64,000 bases of DNA from Clostridia bacterium (lineage in GTDB: Bacteria; Bacillota; Clostridia; Oscillospirales; CAG-272): contig JAFUNJ010000012.1 in NCBI GenBank assembly GCA_017482355.1, forward strand, positions 62,001 through 126,000, read 5' to 3'. The notes under the pieces were generated by a model that was not told the DNA's origin, did no database searches, and worked only from the letters and a program-made list of their open reading frames with translations. Positions 33,844-42,762 of the stretch are shown here, piece after piece (within the stretch, counting starts at the first letter, position 1; each line of letters opens with the position of its first letter). A program made the translations under genes and the position numbers.

Positions 33844-34989
33844 ATGCAGGACATTATTTTACCGTCTACACTGATATATGACAGCGAATTTGATATAAAC
33901 GCTTTACGCGAAAGCAAGCCGTACCGCAATATCGGTCAGCTTTTTATGAGCATGAAAAGCGTCCGTGACGCACTTCGCCTTTGCGGCGCGGAAGAGCGCA
34001 TCCTCGACGGAAGCGCGTCCGATTACGAGTGCTTTATCGCGATCTGCTCGTCTATGGAATATCTTTCAGGACACAGCGTCTATAACGGCGTGAAACGGAT
34101 TTTAGAGGACGTTTTCGGTGTTTACGAGCAACTGTCGCCCTTTAACTGCGAAGAGCTTTGGGAGGTGTTAAATACCTTTATCGACGATAACGCCTTGACT
34201 CCGACTTCCCTGCTTTCCGCGCTTGGCGTTGAAAGCTTGTCGGTACGCATCTCGCCTTTTGATAATTTCGACATTTCATCGAAGGAGATTGACGTATACT
34301 CGATTACAGACCTTTCGGATATTATCTCGCACATCACAGCAGATAACAATGTTGAAAACGATCTCGAAAGCTTTATAGCCGGAATCGCATCGGTAATTAC
34401 TGAACGCGCGGAGAGTGGCTCATTTGGCGTTTTCTTCGCGCTCGACGATGATTACGGGTTTGAACGAATGAGCCGAAAGCACGAAGTATACGAGATATAC
34501 ACTACGCTCAAAGGCGGAAAAACAGTGTCAATTTCGGATAAAAACGGGCTCAAAACCTACGTTTTAACGTCACTTTTCAGCACTTTTTGTACTGAAAAAT
34601 GTAATATTTTGACAGATCTTTCCTGTAAAGCTCGAGAGCTTCACCGTTTACTCGAATATCTCCGTCTCAATAAAAAGCTCCCGACAAGCATGCTCATAAG
34701 AACAGAAGAGCCAAAAGATACAGTCGCTATCGCACTCGAGTTTTCAAGCCGTAACGAGTACGGTCTGCCTTCAATAATTCCAGTCGCTCCGCATATCAAG
34801 GAGCTTGCAAGGGTATTCCCGATAGGACTTGCTCTTGAATATCAGAACGGAATTTCAGACGCCGTATCGGTTGCATCGCTCATATCAAATAGAGGTGAAA
34901 CCTATCAAGCCCTCTCGCTTATTTCCGATCCCGATTCATTACTTCTCGATCTCGCTTACGCGAACATCAAAAACCGCATGAGAATATAA
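33844..34989 (+). CDS. glucuronate-isomerase-like (UxaC) protein lacking catalytic residues
   Basis: 381 residues, start at ATG 33844 with GGAG upstream. The order of motifs follows UxaC: YRNIGQLF (27-34), GSASDYECF (56-64; UxaC GDASDxEKF), GHSVYN (76-81; UxaC GNPLYH), VFGV, LTPTSLLSALGVESL, and much later a RLLEYL...KLP stretch and a SRF-like SNRGETYQALSLISDPDSLL. The N-terminal HxH metal site (DYHCHL), the WTH histidine and the GSGWWFNDQ loop are absent. It therefore looks like a shortened pseudoenzyme (UxaC is about 470 residues), perhaps a regulator or binding protein. This alignment was made from memory, so it is tentative. Confidence 0.55.
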   Translation: MQDIILPSTLIYDSEFDINALRESKPYRNIGQLFMSMKSVRDALRLCGAEERILDGSASDYECFIAICSSMEYLSGHSVYNGVKRILEDVFGVYEQLSPFNCEELWEVLNTFIDDNALTPTSLLSALGVESLSVRISPFDNFDISSKEIDVYSITDLSDIISHITADNNVENDLESFIAGIASVITERAESGSFGVFFALDDDYGFERMSRKHEVYEIYTTLKGGKTVSISDKNGLKTYVLTSLFSTFCTEKCNILTDLSCKARELHRLLEYLRLNKKLPTSMLIRTEEPKDTVAIALEFSSRNEYGLPSIIPVAPHIKELARVFPIGLALEYQNGISDAVSVASLISNRGETYQALSLISDPDSLLLDLAYANIKNRMRI

Positions 34990-34991
34990 AT

Positions 34992-35014
34992 AAAGCCCGC
35001 AAATGCGGGCTTTT
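34992..35014. terminator. bidirectional terminator after the UxaC-like gene
   Basis: AAAGCCCGC/GCGGGCTTT with an AAAT loop, T run on the plus side. It overlaps the stop codon of the convergent phosphoesterase gene. Confidence 0.85.
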
Positions 35015-35888
35015 ATGCTTTTTTGAGCGTAACGCAGATAAGCTCGGGATTATTATTTATCCTGAACGGGAACGACGAGCTACCGATGCCTCTGCTGATA
35101 ACAAGTGTCGTGCCGTTTTTTTCGTGAACGCCTGAGGTATATTTCGGAAAAATGCCTTGACCCGGTGCGTACAGACCACCAACGAACGGAATCCTTATCT
35201 GTCCGCCGTGCGCGTGTCCCGAGAACACGAGATCAATATTATATTCAGAATATATTGAGAACATTTCGGGTCGGTGCGAGAGAAGTACCGTATAGCTGTC
35301 ACCGCTTGGCGCAAGCCCACTCAGCTTCTCGCGCATTACAGTTTTTTCTTGCTCCTTTGTCACTTTTTCAAAGCTCGGGTCGGAAACGCCAAGAAGCTTT
35401 ATGCTCTCCTCGCCGACCGTAACCGTTACTTCTTCATCATTGAGCACAGTAACGCCCAGTGCCTCAATTCTCTCCATAAGTATCGTATATTTATCGAGCA
35501 CCGCTTCGTGATTTCCCGTTATGTAGTAGACCGGCGCGACCTTTACCGCTTTTTTCATGAATAAAACCGAGGAATCAATATCGCTCTGTTTATCGGTTGC
35601 ACAAAGGTCACCTGTTACGACGATAATATCGGGGTTACACGCCTTTATTTTGCCTATAAGTCCGTTATGTTCGTTACCGAAATCGGCGCTGTGCAGGTCA
35701 CTCACCTGTACGATCTTGTACCCATCAAAGCCGCTCGGGAGCCGCTCCGATTTAACGGTATATTCCGTTACCTCAATTACCGTGTTCTCAAAATGCGAAT
35801 ATATCAGAAACGAAATGAGAAGAAAAGCAAAAACGGAAAGAACTGTTATTAATTTTTTCTTACGTTTTTTATTGTTTTTTTCCTTCAT
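35013..35888 (-). CDS. membrane-anchored calcineurin-like phosphoesterase
   Basis: 291 residues with one N-terminal helix (about 12-32) and an outward or membrane-facing metallophosphoesterase domain. Metal ligands sit in QVSDLHS, VVTGDL, YITGNHE, LLSHRPE and VFSGHAHGGQ, followed by GLYAPGQG. This layout matches YkuE/YaeI-type enzymes proposed to cleave UDP-diacylglucosamine or similar; the substrate is not known here. The ribosome site is poor. Confidence 0.88.
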   Translation of the reverse strand: MKEKNNKKRKKKLITVLSVFAFLLISFLIYSHFENTVIEVTEYTVKSERLPSGFDGYKIVQVSDLHSADFGNEHNGLIGKIKACNPDIIVVTGDLCATDKQSDIDSSVLFMKKAVKVAPVYYITGNHEAVLDKYTILMERIEALGVTVLNDEEVTVTVGEESIKLLGVSDPSFEKVTKEQEKTVMREKLSGLAPSGDSYTVLLSHRPEMFSIYSEYNIDLVFSGHAHGGQIRIPFVGGLYAPGQGIFPKYTSGVHEKNGTTLVISRGIGSSSFPFRINNNPELICVTLKKA

Positions 35889-35936
35889 AAGTACCTATAC
35901 AATTTAAGGGAAAGACAGCCGCCCTTCCCTTGTTTT

Positions 35937-36815
35937 TTACTTTGATGCCTTTATAAGTATACGCGAGATGTCGGCAGAGGTGAAATCGTACTTTTCGCGG
36001 CAGAACTGACAGCTGACAGAGGTAACGTCGTCCTTTGCCATATCTTCAAGCTCCTTGACACCCGCAGAAATAAGTGCCTTTTCGACCTTACTTCTGCTAC
36101 AGTCGCACTTGAAGGATATATCGAACTCATCGAGGATCTCCATCTGAAATTCGTTAAGAACATTTACGCAGATATCCTCCGGCTGCATTCCGCTTGCGAG
36201 CATTGTCGTTACCGGCTTCAAGCCGTTTAAGCATCTTTCCACAGCTTCGATAGTATCATCACCTGCCGCCGGAAGAAGCTGGATTATAAATCCGCCGGCG
36301 ACAGCGATAGAATTATCGGGATTAACAAGGACACCGAGGGCGCAGACCGTCGGAATCTGCTCGCTGATCGCATAATATGACGTTATATCCTCAGCGATCT
36401 CACCCGTAGCTATCGGGATCTGTCCCGTATAGGGATCACCTGTACCGAAGTCCTTCATGACCGAAAGGTAGCCGTCTGTGCCGACAGCCGTTCCAACGTC
36501 GAGCTTGCCGTTTTCCTTAAGTGGAAGGTCAACGTCGGGATTCATAACGTATCCCTTTACGTTTCCGAGATAATCCGAAACGCATATTACAGAGCCGCAG
36601 GGACCGCCGCCGTTTATACGGAGCGTGACCGTCCCCTTCTCCTCCTTCATCATCTGTCCCATAAAGGAACATCCGGTAAGCAGGCGACCGAGCGCCGCAG
36701 AGCAGACCTTTGAAGTACCGTGTATTCTTGCGGCGGTTGCAACTATATCCGTCGTATCCGACGCCATCATTATGACGGTACCGTCTGCTGAAATTGAACG
36801 AACGAGCTTTCCCAT
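35937..36815 (-). CDS. hslO: redox-regulated chaperone Hsp33
   Basis: Hsp33 holds unfolding proteins under oxidative stress, switched by zinc and disulfides. The 292-residue protein ends with CDCSRSKVEKAL and CQFCREKY, the CxC...CxxC redox switch. MGQMMKEEKGTVTLRINGGGPCG and NEFQMEILDEFDISF are typical. I take the ATG at 36815, just after the upstream stop (TAAT-ATG), so it is probably translated by coupling; there is no own Shine-Dalgarno. Confidence 0.93.
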   Translation of the reverse strand: MGKLVRSISADGTVIMMASDTTDIVATAARIHGTSKVCSAALGRLLTGCSFMGQMMKEEKGTVTLRINGGGPCGSVICVSDYLGNVKGYVMNPDVDLPLKENGKLDVGTAVGTDGYLSVMKDFGTGDPYTGQIPIATGEIAEDITSYYAISEQIPTVCALGVLVNPDNSIAVAGGFIIQLLPAAGDDTIEAVERCLNGLKPVTTMLASGMQPEDICVNVLNEFQMEILDEFDISFKCDCSRSKVEKALISAGVKELEDMAKDDVTSVSCQFCREKYDFTSADISRILIKASK

Positions 36816-36816
36816 A

Positions 36817-37125
36817 TTATTTGCGGTTAAGCTTATCGAGCCAGATAAGTCCGATGTCGATAGCGTCGTAAAGCCCGTTCTTCTCGAACTGCTTTGCAAG
36901 GCGGTCAGCAGGGCTCTTGCTTTCGTCGGTGCTCATTACCTGAACGATAACGAGGTCGGGAACCTCGATTCCGGCGTCTGTCTTCTTCGTCGTTACGACC
37001 ATAAGGAAAAGAACGTAATCGTCATTCATATCCCCGTAGCAGTACATATTATCTCTTCTTACAAGCGGCTTATCCTTATAAACGAGGAACTCGCCGTTTA
37101 TTCCGTTGCCCTGATAATCAGTCAT
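36817..37125 (-). CDS. hypothetical protein coupled to hslO
   Basis: 102 residues, soluble, beta-rich at the start (GEFLVYKDKPLVRRDNMYCYGD, DYVLFLMVVTTKK). It ends in helical charged sequence. No family recognised. Its stop lies one base before the hslO start, with a clear ribosome site for itself only, so hslO translation may depend on it. A sigma-A promoter precedes it. Confidence 0.8.
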   Translation of the reverse strand: MTDYQGNGINGEFLVYKDKPLVRRDNMYCYGDMNDDYVLFLMVVTTKKTDAGIEVPDLVIVQVMSTDESKSPADRLAKQFEKNGLYDAIDIGLIWLDKLNRK

Positions 37126-37170
37126 TTTTATCCTCCGTTAAGCCAAAAGTGGCGTTATTTCGTAAAGTAT

Positions 37171-37199
37171 ATGATACCATAAATTCGCTATTATGTCAA
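37171..37199 (-). promoter_or_regulatory. sigma-A promoter for the hslO operon
   Basis: Minus strand: TTGACA (37199-37194), 17 bases, TATCAT (37176-37171). The -35 overlaps the stop codon of the recombinase gene. Confidence 0.8.
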
Positions 37200-38197
37200 C
37201 TCTCGTTTTTTCCGACCTTCTTTTCGGTAAGTGAAGCAAGCGGATTCTGGCTCATTGCCCTTTCCATTTCGCTGTTCGAAACGTGAGTATATATCTGCGT
37301 CGTATTAAGCTGCTCGTGACCGAGAATGTCCTTCAAAACACGTATATCGACTTTTCCTGTCTGATACATAAGTGTCGCCGCGGTATGACGCAGCTTATGC
37401 ACGGAAAGGCCTCTGTTATCAAAGCCCGCCGCGTCAAGATATTTATAAACGACGGTCTGCACCATCTGCTTGCTTATGCGGGTGCGGCGCGAACTTAAAA
37501 ACAAGGCGTTTCGGTGTCCGCCCTGCGGATTTTTTTCTCTGACCTTTATGTAATTTTCAAGTGCCGCGCGACAGGCGTCGTTAAGATATATTACTCTTTC
37601 CTTTGCCCCCTTACCCATTACGCGGAGCGAACGCAGGTCGCGGTCGAGATCGCCGAGATTAAGCCCGACAAGCTCAGATAGACGCATTCCGCAGTTAAGA
37701 AACAGGGTTATTATACAGAAGTTTCTTTCCTTGAAGCGGCTTTCATCGTCACTGTTTACGGCGCGCAGAAGCTCAATGCTCTCGTCGGCGGTAAGATGCT
37801 TCGGGAGAGTTTTAGGAATCTTAGGCGTATCTATATTTGCAGTCGGGTTATCCTTAAAGCGCATTGCAACGCCGCAATAATAACGGTAAAAGGATTTGAG
37901 CGACGAAAGCTTTCTTGCTCTCGTTCTGGCGTGGTTATCGCGGTCAATGGCAACGAACGAAAGGAATTCCATTACCTCGCTTTTCTTTACCGATGCGGCA
38001 AAATCGTAATCGAGGTCGAATATCGTCATTTCGTCAAACTCCTCGCCGGAAAGAGGAAGCCGTTCCCTCTTCGCGCGCAGAAATTTGAAAAACAGCATCA
38101 AGTCGATCTCATACTGCTCTACAGTCCTCGGAAGCCGTCCGCGAACAACAAGGATATACTGCGAAAACTCGCTTACAAATTCGGGAAGCTGTGTCAT
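37196..38197 (-). CDS. tyrosine recombinase, XerC/XerD type
   Basis: 333 residues: an N-terminal SAM-like core-binding domain and a catalytic domain with Arg (GMRLSELVG), Lys (MGKGAKERVIYL), His-x-x-Arg (VHKLRHTAATLM), His (LGHEQLNTT) and nucleophile Tyr (QIYTHV). It resembles the chromosomal Xer enzymes that resolve dimers at dif. No att sites, integrase-type neighbours or mobile genes are seen, so a housekeeping role is likely. AGGAGGGCTT precedes the ATG. Confidence 0.9.
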   Translation of the reverse strand: MTQLPEFVSEFSQYILVVRGRLPRTVEQYEIDLMLFFKFLRAKRERLPLSGEEFDEMTIFDLDYDFAASVKKSEVMEFLSFVAIDRDNHARTRARKLSSLKSFYRYYCGVAMRFKDNPTANIDTPKIPKTLPKHLTADESIELLRAVNSDDESRFKERNFCIITLFLNCGMRLSELVGLNLGDLDRDLRSLRVMGKGAKERVIYLNDACRAALENYIKVREKNPQGGHRNALFLSSRRTRISKQMVQTVVYKYLDAAGFDNRGLSVHKLRHTAATLMYQTGKVDIRVLKDILGHEQLNTTQIYTHVSNSEMERAMSQNPLASLTEKKVGKNES

Positions 38198-38372
38198 AAG
38201 CCCTCCTGATTTAGTACAATTATGAGTATATGATATATCCTATAATTTACTTTTTCATTGACAAAGTGTAAACTTTCTTTGTTTTTCTTACTTATTCACA
38301 AATCTATCACAAAATTATAGTATATTAGTAATCATAAATACAGATTAACTCCGAAAGGATCTCATCGACATT

Positions 38373-38942
38373 ATGAAGTTCTTTTTCAAGGACAATTCCT
38401 ATTCTATTTTCAAGATGTTTATAAATCAGGTCGGTATGACTATATTCGGCATCGCGCTCTCCCTTGCAACGACAGAAAACGACACTCTGTTTCTTCTTTC
38501 GAGCATATTCAGTGCCTGCTTCTATATGGTCCTTCTCTATTCTATGACCTGGGATATCGGAACTGAGGAAAAGATACGTATCGAAGCTAAACGGCTCAAG
38601 TATAACCGATTTAAGGGTCTGTATATGTCCCTTATTGCGAATATTCCGAATTTCATTATCGCAATTCTTGCCCTTGTCGGCTATTACGGTGGCAACTCAT
38701 TTAAAAACGGCATGCCCGTCTCCCCCGACTGGGCAGCAGACGTTTATGGCGTCGGCAAGCTTGTGGCTTCTATCCTTGAAGGCATGTACAGCGGTATCAT
38801 TTACGTTGTTTTCAACTTCAATCCCTGGGCTTACCTTCTGATCATTATTCCCTCTCTTCTTACCTGTTTTCTCGCATACATGGCAGGTGTTAAGGGCTTC
38901 CGCATATTCCCTGCTCCGAAGAACAAACAGAACAAGAAATAA
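38373..38942 (+). CDS. hypothetical membrane protein at head of VTC/DUF4956 set
   Basis: 189 residues with about five hydrophobic segments (near 15-30, 35-55, 85-103, 128-148 and 152-172) and a basic tail. No family recognised. It precedes the VTC, DUF4956 and lipoprotein genes in the same direction, with a 39-base gap, so it may belong to the set. A weak TTCACA-17-TAGTAT promoter lies at 38295-38323. Confidence 0.75.
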   Translation: MKFFFKDNSYSIFKMFINQVGMTIFGIALSLATTENDTLFLLSSIFSACFYMVLLYSMTWDIGTEEKIRIEAKRLKYNRFKGLYMSLIANIPNFIIAILALVGYYGGNSFKNGMPVSPDWAADVYGVGKLVASILEGMYSGIIYVVFNFNPWAYLLIIIPSLLTCFLAYMAGVKGFRIFPAPKNKQNKK

Positions 38943-38981
38943 GTTATCGGTATCTTACGGATAACTGAAAGGGGGGTCTAT

Positions 38982-39722
38982 ATGGCGTTTCAGACTGTTT
39001 TCAAGCGTTATGAGCTTAAATATATGCTCACGCTTGAGCAAAAGGAAATGATCCTGAACGAGATGTCAAAATATATGGTGCCTGACAAATACGGGCGCAG
39101 TACGATACGCAACATATATTACGACGACGACAGCTACCGACTTATCAGGCGTTCGATCGAAAGACCTGCATACAAGGAAAAGCTGCGCGTGCGCAGCTAC
39201 GATCTTGCCTCCTCCGACAGTACGGTCTTCGTCGAGCTGAAAAAGAAGTTCCAGAAGGTCGTATACAAGCGTCGGCTTGCTTTATCTGAAGATAACGCGA
39301 TGAGATGGATAGGACGCGAGGAAGTCCCCGTCGCAGACACTCAGATCTCACGTGAAATTGATTACTTCATTAATTTTTACGGCAACCTCACACCAAAGGT
39401 CTTCCTCTCTTATGAACGCGAAGCGTTCTTCGACAAGAACGACGGTGATTTCCGAATTACTTTTGACGAAAACATTCTCGCAAGAACTACCGACCTTTCC
39501 CTTTGCTCGCCGCCTTACGGAACGCAGATCCTTGAAAGCGGCAAAGTGCTTATGGAGTTAAAATGCTCGGGATCTATTCCATTATGGATGGTCGAGATAC
39601 TTTCAAAAGAGAAAATTTACAAGACCTCGTTTTCAAAGTACGGAACGGCGTACGAAACGCTGATATTCCCCGAGATCTACATAAAAAACAAGGAGACAAT
39701 TACTAATGGACGCAATATTTAA
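38982..39722 (+). CDS. VTC-domain polyphosphate polymerase-like protein
   Basis: 246 residues matching the VTC domain, the catalytic tunnel that makes polyphosphate from ATP in fungi and is widespread in bacteria. Basic/acidic tunnel residues appear in FKRYELKYMLT, STIRNIYYDD, YKEKLRVRSYD, VFVELKKKFQKVVYKRRL, FLSYEREAF, RITFDENIL and LMELKCSGSIP. There is no SPX domain. The strong AAAGGGGGG ribosome site and the 17-base overlap with the DUF4956 gene point to a stable complex. The product in this lineage is unproven. Confidence 0.88.
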   Translation: MAFQTVFKRYELKYMLTLEQKEMILNEMSKYMVPDKYGRSTIRNIYYDDDSYRLIRRSIERPAYKEKLRVRSYDLASSDSTVFVELKKKFQKVVYKRRLALSEDNAMRWIGREEVPVADTQISREIDYFINFYGNLTPKVFLSYEREAFFDKNDGDFRITFDENILARTTDLSLCSPPYGTQILESGKVLMELKCSGSIPLWMVEILSKEKIYKTSFSKYGTAYETLIFPEIYIKNKETITNGRNI

Positions 39723-40398
39723 GGGTATTTTTGACAATGGACTTACACAGACGATCGACGTCAAGGATTTTCTTCTTTGTCTCGGTGTTTCTCTTGTTCT
39801 TGGTCTTATTATGGCTGTTGCTTATATGATCAAAAACGAGCACTCTAACAGCTTTATCGTAACGCTTGCGCTTCTGCCTGCCGTAGTGTGTGTCGTTATC
39901 ATGATGGTAAACGGAAACATCGGAGCAGGTGTTGCGGTTGCGGGCGCATTCAGCTTGGTTCGTTTCCGCTCAGCGCCGGGATCTGCAAAGGAGATCGTTG
40001 CGATATTCCTTGCAATGGGTACAGGTCTCATTTCAGGTATGGGCTACCTCGGATTTGCGGGTCTCTTTACCCTTATAATGTGCGCGATGTTTATAATATA
40101 CAATCTCATCTCCGGCGGATATGCACGCAGAACCGCATCTAACAAAATGATAACCATTACCATTCCCGAGGATCTTGATTATACCGGTGCTTTTGACGAT
40201 ATATTCGCGCAGTACACGAAGAAAAACGAGCTTGTAAAGGTCAAGACCACGAACATGGGAAGCATGTTCCGTCTTACATACAACATAACTCTGCGCGACG
40301 CCTCGAAGGAAAAGGAAATGATCGACCGTATCCGCGAGCGTAACGGAAATCTTGAAATTATGGTTTCAAAGCAGGAAAACCGCATAGCGGAGCTTTGA
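39706..40398 (+). CDS. DUF4956 membrane protein
   Basis: 230 residues with about four membrane helices in the first 150 residues (near 25-45, 50-70, 72-90, 103-145) and a cytoplasmic C-terminal domain with beta strands (RRTASNKMITITIPEDLDYTGAFDDIF). FSLVRFRSAPGSAKEIVAIFLAMGTGL is the family's core. It is regularly found next to VTC-domain genes. A transport or assembly partner for the polymerase is likely; this is inference. It overlaps the VTC gene. Confidence 0.87.
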   Translation: MDAIFKGIFDNGLTQTIDVKDFLLCLGVSLVLGLIMAVAYMIKNEHSNSFIVTLALLPAVVCVVIMMVNGNIGAGVAVAGAFSLVRFRSAPGSAKEIVAIFLAMGTGLISGMGYLGFAGLFTLIMCAMFIIYNLISGGYARRTASNKMITITIPEDLDYTGAFDDIFAQYTKKNELVKVKTTNMGSMFRLTYNITLRDASKEKEMIDRIRERNGNLEIMVSKQENRIAEL

Positions 40399-40414
40399 TA
40401 ACAAGGTGAAGATT

Positions 40415-42538
40415 ATGAAATTAAGGTCTATTGCGATCTTTCTGTGCCTCGTCCTGATATTTACGGGGTGCAATAACAGTGCCAAAAACGGCGGTCGGGG
40501 CAATTCGGGATCGGAAACGCAAGGCAACGTTGCTGACCTTGGAGACGATAACAAGTCCTTTGGTGATGATATTAACGACACAGGCGCCTACGACGGTTAT
40601 TTCGAAGAAGAATCGACGAAGATCGAAGTCGAGTGCATTTCGGGAACGAAAAACGCATACAAGCTTGAAGGAAACACTCTAACCTTCACTGCAGTAGGTG
40701 AGCGCTCTGCATATTCTGTTTCGGGTACCTTCAAAGGAAATATCGTCATTGATACAGGCGACGACTACAAGTTTGATCTCGAGCTTCACGGGCTTTCGCT
40801 CGTCTCTGATTCGACTAATCCCATTCTCGTAAAAAGCGGCGATGAGGTTGCTATTAAGGCAAAAAAGGATACGAAAAATTACATTTACGATAATCGTCCT
40901 GCCATTGACCCCGAAAACGATGCGCTCTATTCGGGAGCGATATATTCCCTTATCGACCTTGAAATCGGCGGCAAGGGCGAGCTTACCGTAGTTTCCGAAA
41001 ACAATAACGGTATTCAGACAAAGGACGATCTGCAGGTCAAGAATCTTACGCTCTTCGTTGCCTGCATTGACAACTCACTCAAGGGTAACGACAGCGTTAA
41101 GATCGAGAATGCAAGCACCACGCTTATCGCATCGGGCGGAGATTGCATAAAGACCTCAAACAGCGGTGTTTCCGATAAGGGAAATCAGCGCGGAACGGTA
41201 TCTATCACAGGCGGCACGCACAACCTATACGCCGCTTGCGACGGAATTGACGCGGCATATAACGTCACCGTCGACGACGAGACGACAGTGCTGAGTATTT
41301 ACACCGACAAGTATTCAAGCTATTCAAAAGAGGTTACTGCAACCTCTTCGGATACCAATTACATCCGCTTCACGAGCAAGGATTACTATTATTCCGTCAA
41401 GTATTATAATTCCGACACCGATTACGTATGGGTAAATGCAGAATACCACTCCAAGGTATCGGGCGGAAGAAACACTTATTATTACTATTCCTACCCGAAG
41501 ATGAACGACTATGCAAAACAGCAGTTCTTCATCTACGAAAGTGCCGAGCAGCTCGGTCAAGAGGAAGAATGCGTCGTTATGTCCGAGTACCTTACGCCTA
41601 ACAGCGGATGCGATACCTTTGCGTTGACGCCTACTCGCGACGGTCTTTACTATGAGTGGACGAATTATACCACAAAGATCCAGGATAGCGGCTTTGGCGG
41701 CGGTCCGGGTGGCGGTGGTCCCGGAGGTATGGGTGATGGAAACTCTGACAAGGGAGATCATTCAACCAAGGGAATCAAGGCAGCAAACGAGATCATTATA
41801 AATAACGGTACAGTCAATATTAAGTCGTATGATGACGCAATTCACGCGAACAACGACACTTCACTTGAAAACAGCAAAACACCGCTTGGAAACGTAACTA
41901 TCAATGGCGGTGCGATCACCGTATATTCAAACGATGACGGTCTGCATGCAGACGGCGCTCTTTTAATTAAGAGCGGTACTGTTACGATCACAAACGCTTA
42001 CGAGGGCATTGAGGGAGCGACTGTCGATATTTCGGGCGGATACGTTTCGGTACACTCCAAGGACGACGGAATCAACGCAACGGCCGCGTCGGGCACTGCG
42101 GTTTCGATAAGCGGCGGTACGCTTTATATTTACTGCTCAGGTGACGGTATTGATTCGAACAGCCGTACATCCTATCAGGGAATCGTATTCTCGGGCGGAC
42201 GAACAGTTGTAATAACGAATTCGGGCGGTAACTCCGCAATTGACAGCGAGCAGGGCTACAAATACAGCGGCGGCTCGGTCGTCGCGATCATGCCGCGCGG
42301 CGGTATGTCGAATGAAGCAACGCACTGTCAGAACTTCTCTAGCGTCGGAAAATACGATACCGTTTCGGTCAACAGCGGCTCTTATCTTGTTGTTGGCATT
42401 GACGGCGACACTGCTACCATCAAGATGCCTGTGTCGATATCCGCTATGGTCATCGTGCTCGGTGACACTTCCCCGTCGCTCAAAACGGAATCTTCAAGCT
42501 CGCTTAAATTCGATTCAAACGGTGTAGCTTGGAACTGA
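40415..42538 (+). CDS. DUF4353 (carbohydrate-binding domain) beta-helical lipoprotein
   Basis: 707 residues. The signal peptide ends in a lipobox VLIFTGC (Cys about 19). The rest is repeated beta strands with motifs such as INGGAITVYSNDDGLHADG, ISGGYVSVHSKDDGINA and ISGGTLYIYCSGDGIDS, as in the DUF4353 family of carbohydrate-binding beta helices. A glycine-rich linker GGGPGGGGPGGMGDG divides two halves near residue 430. It is likely lipid-anchored outside the membrane, probably as the surface arm of this cluster. I start at 40415 with AAGG upstream; the GTG at 40406 overlaps the ribosome site. Confidence 0.85.
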   Translation: MKLRSIAIFLCLVLIFTGCNNSAKNGGRGNSGSETQGNVADLGDDNKSFGDDINDTGAYDGYFEEESTKIEVECISGTKNAYKLEGNTLTFTAVGERSAYSVSGTFKGNIVIDTGDDYKFDLELHGLSLVSDSTNPILVKSGDEVAIKAKKDTKNYIYDNRPAIDPENDALYSGAIYSLIDLEIGGKGELTVVSENNNGIQTKDDLQVKNLTLFVACIDNSLKGNDSVKIENASTTLIASGGDCIKTSNSGVSDKGNQRGTVSITGGTHNLYAACDGIDAAYNVTVDDETTVLSIYTDKYSSYSKEVTATSSDTNYIRFTSKDYYYSVKYYNSDTDYVWVNAEYHSKVSGGRNTYYYYSYPKMNDYAKQQFFIYESAEQLGQEEECVVMSEYLTPNSGCDTFALTPTRDGLYYEWTNYTTKIQDSGFGGGPGGGGPGGMGDGNSDKGDHSTKGIKAANEIIINNGTVNIKSYDDAIHANNDTSLENSKTPLGNVTINGGAITVYSNDDGLHADGALLIKSGTVTITNAYEGIEGATVDISGGYVSVHSKDDGINATAASGTAVSISGGTLYIYCSGDGIDSNSRTSYQGIVFSGGRTVVITNSGGNSAIDSEQGYKYSGGSVVAIMPRGGMSNEATHCQNFSSVGKYDTVSVNSGSYLVVGIDGDTATIKMPVSISAMVIVLGDTSPSLKTESSSSLKFDSNGVAWN

Positions 42539-42551
42539 TTTGAATAATAAT

Positions 42552-42594
42552 AGACTGCGGTCGGTACACGTCAGTACTGACTGCGGTCTTTTAT
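42552..42594 (+). terminator. intrinsic terminator of the VTC/DUF4956 cluster
   Basis: A 16-bp RNA stem with three G-U pairs (42552-42567 with 42574-42589) and a six-base ACGTCA loop, followed by TTTATT. The two arms also look like imperfect direct copies of ACTGCGGTC. Confidence 0.8.
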
Positions 42595-42697
42595 TAGATA
42601 TCAACGCGATTAGAAGTATCACTCCTCACAATTTTAGCATTTCGCGTTTTCAATCAAAATTTGTATGATAATTATACCGTTTTTCTTGCCTTTACTA

Positions 42698-42726
42698 TTG
42701 ATTTTTCCGCATGATAGGGGTATAAT
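42698..42726 (+). promoter_or_regulatory. sigma-A promoter for the Mrp gene
   Basis: TTGATT (42698-42703), 17 bases, TATAAT (42721-42726). The upstream 42595-42697 has no feature I can name. Confidence 0.78.
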
Positions 42727-42762
42727 ATACTACTGTAGATAACAATTTCAGGAGGCAATAAA

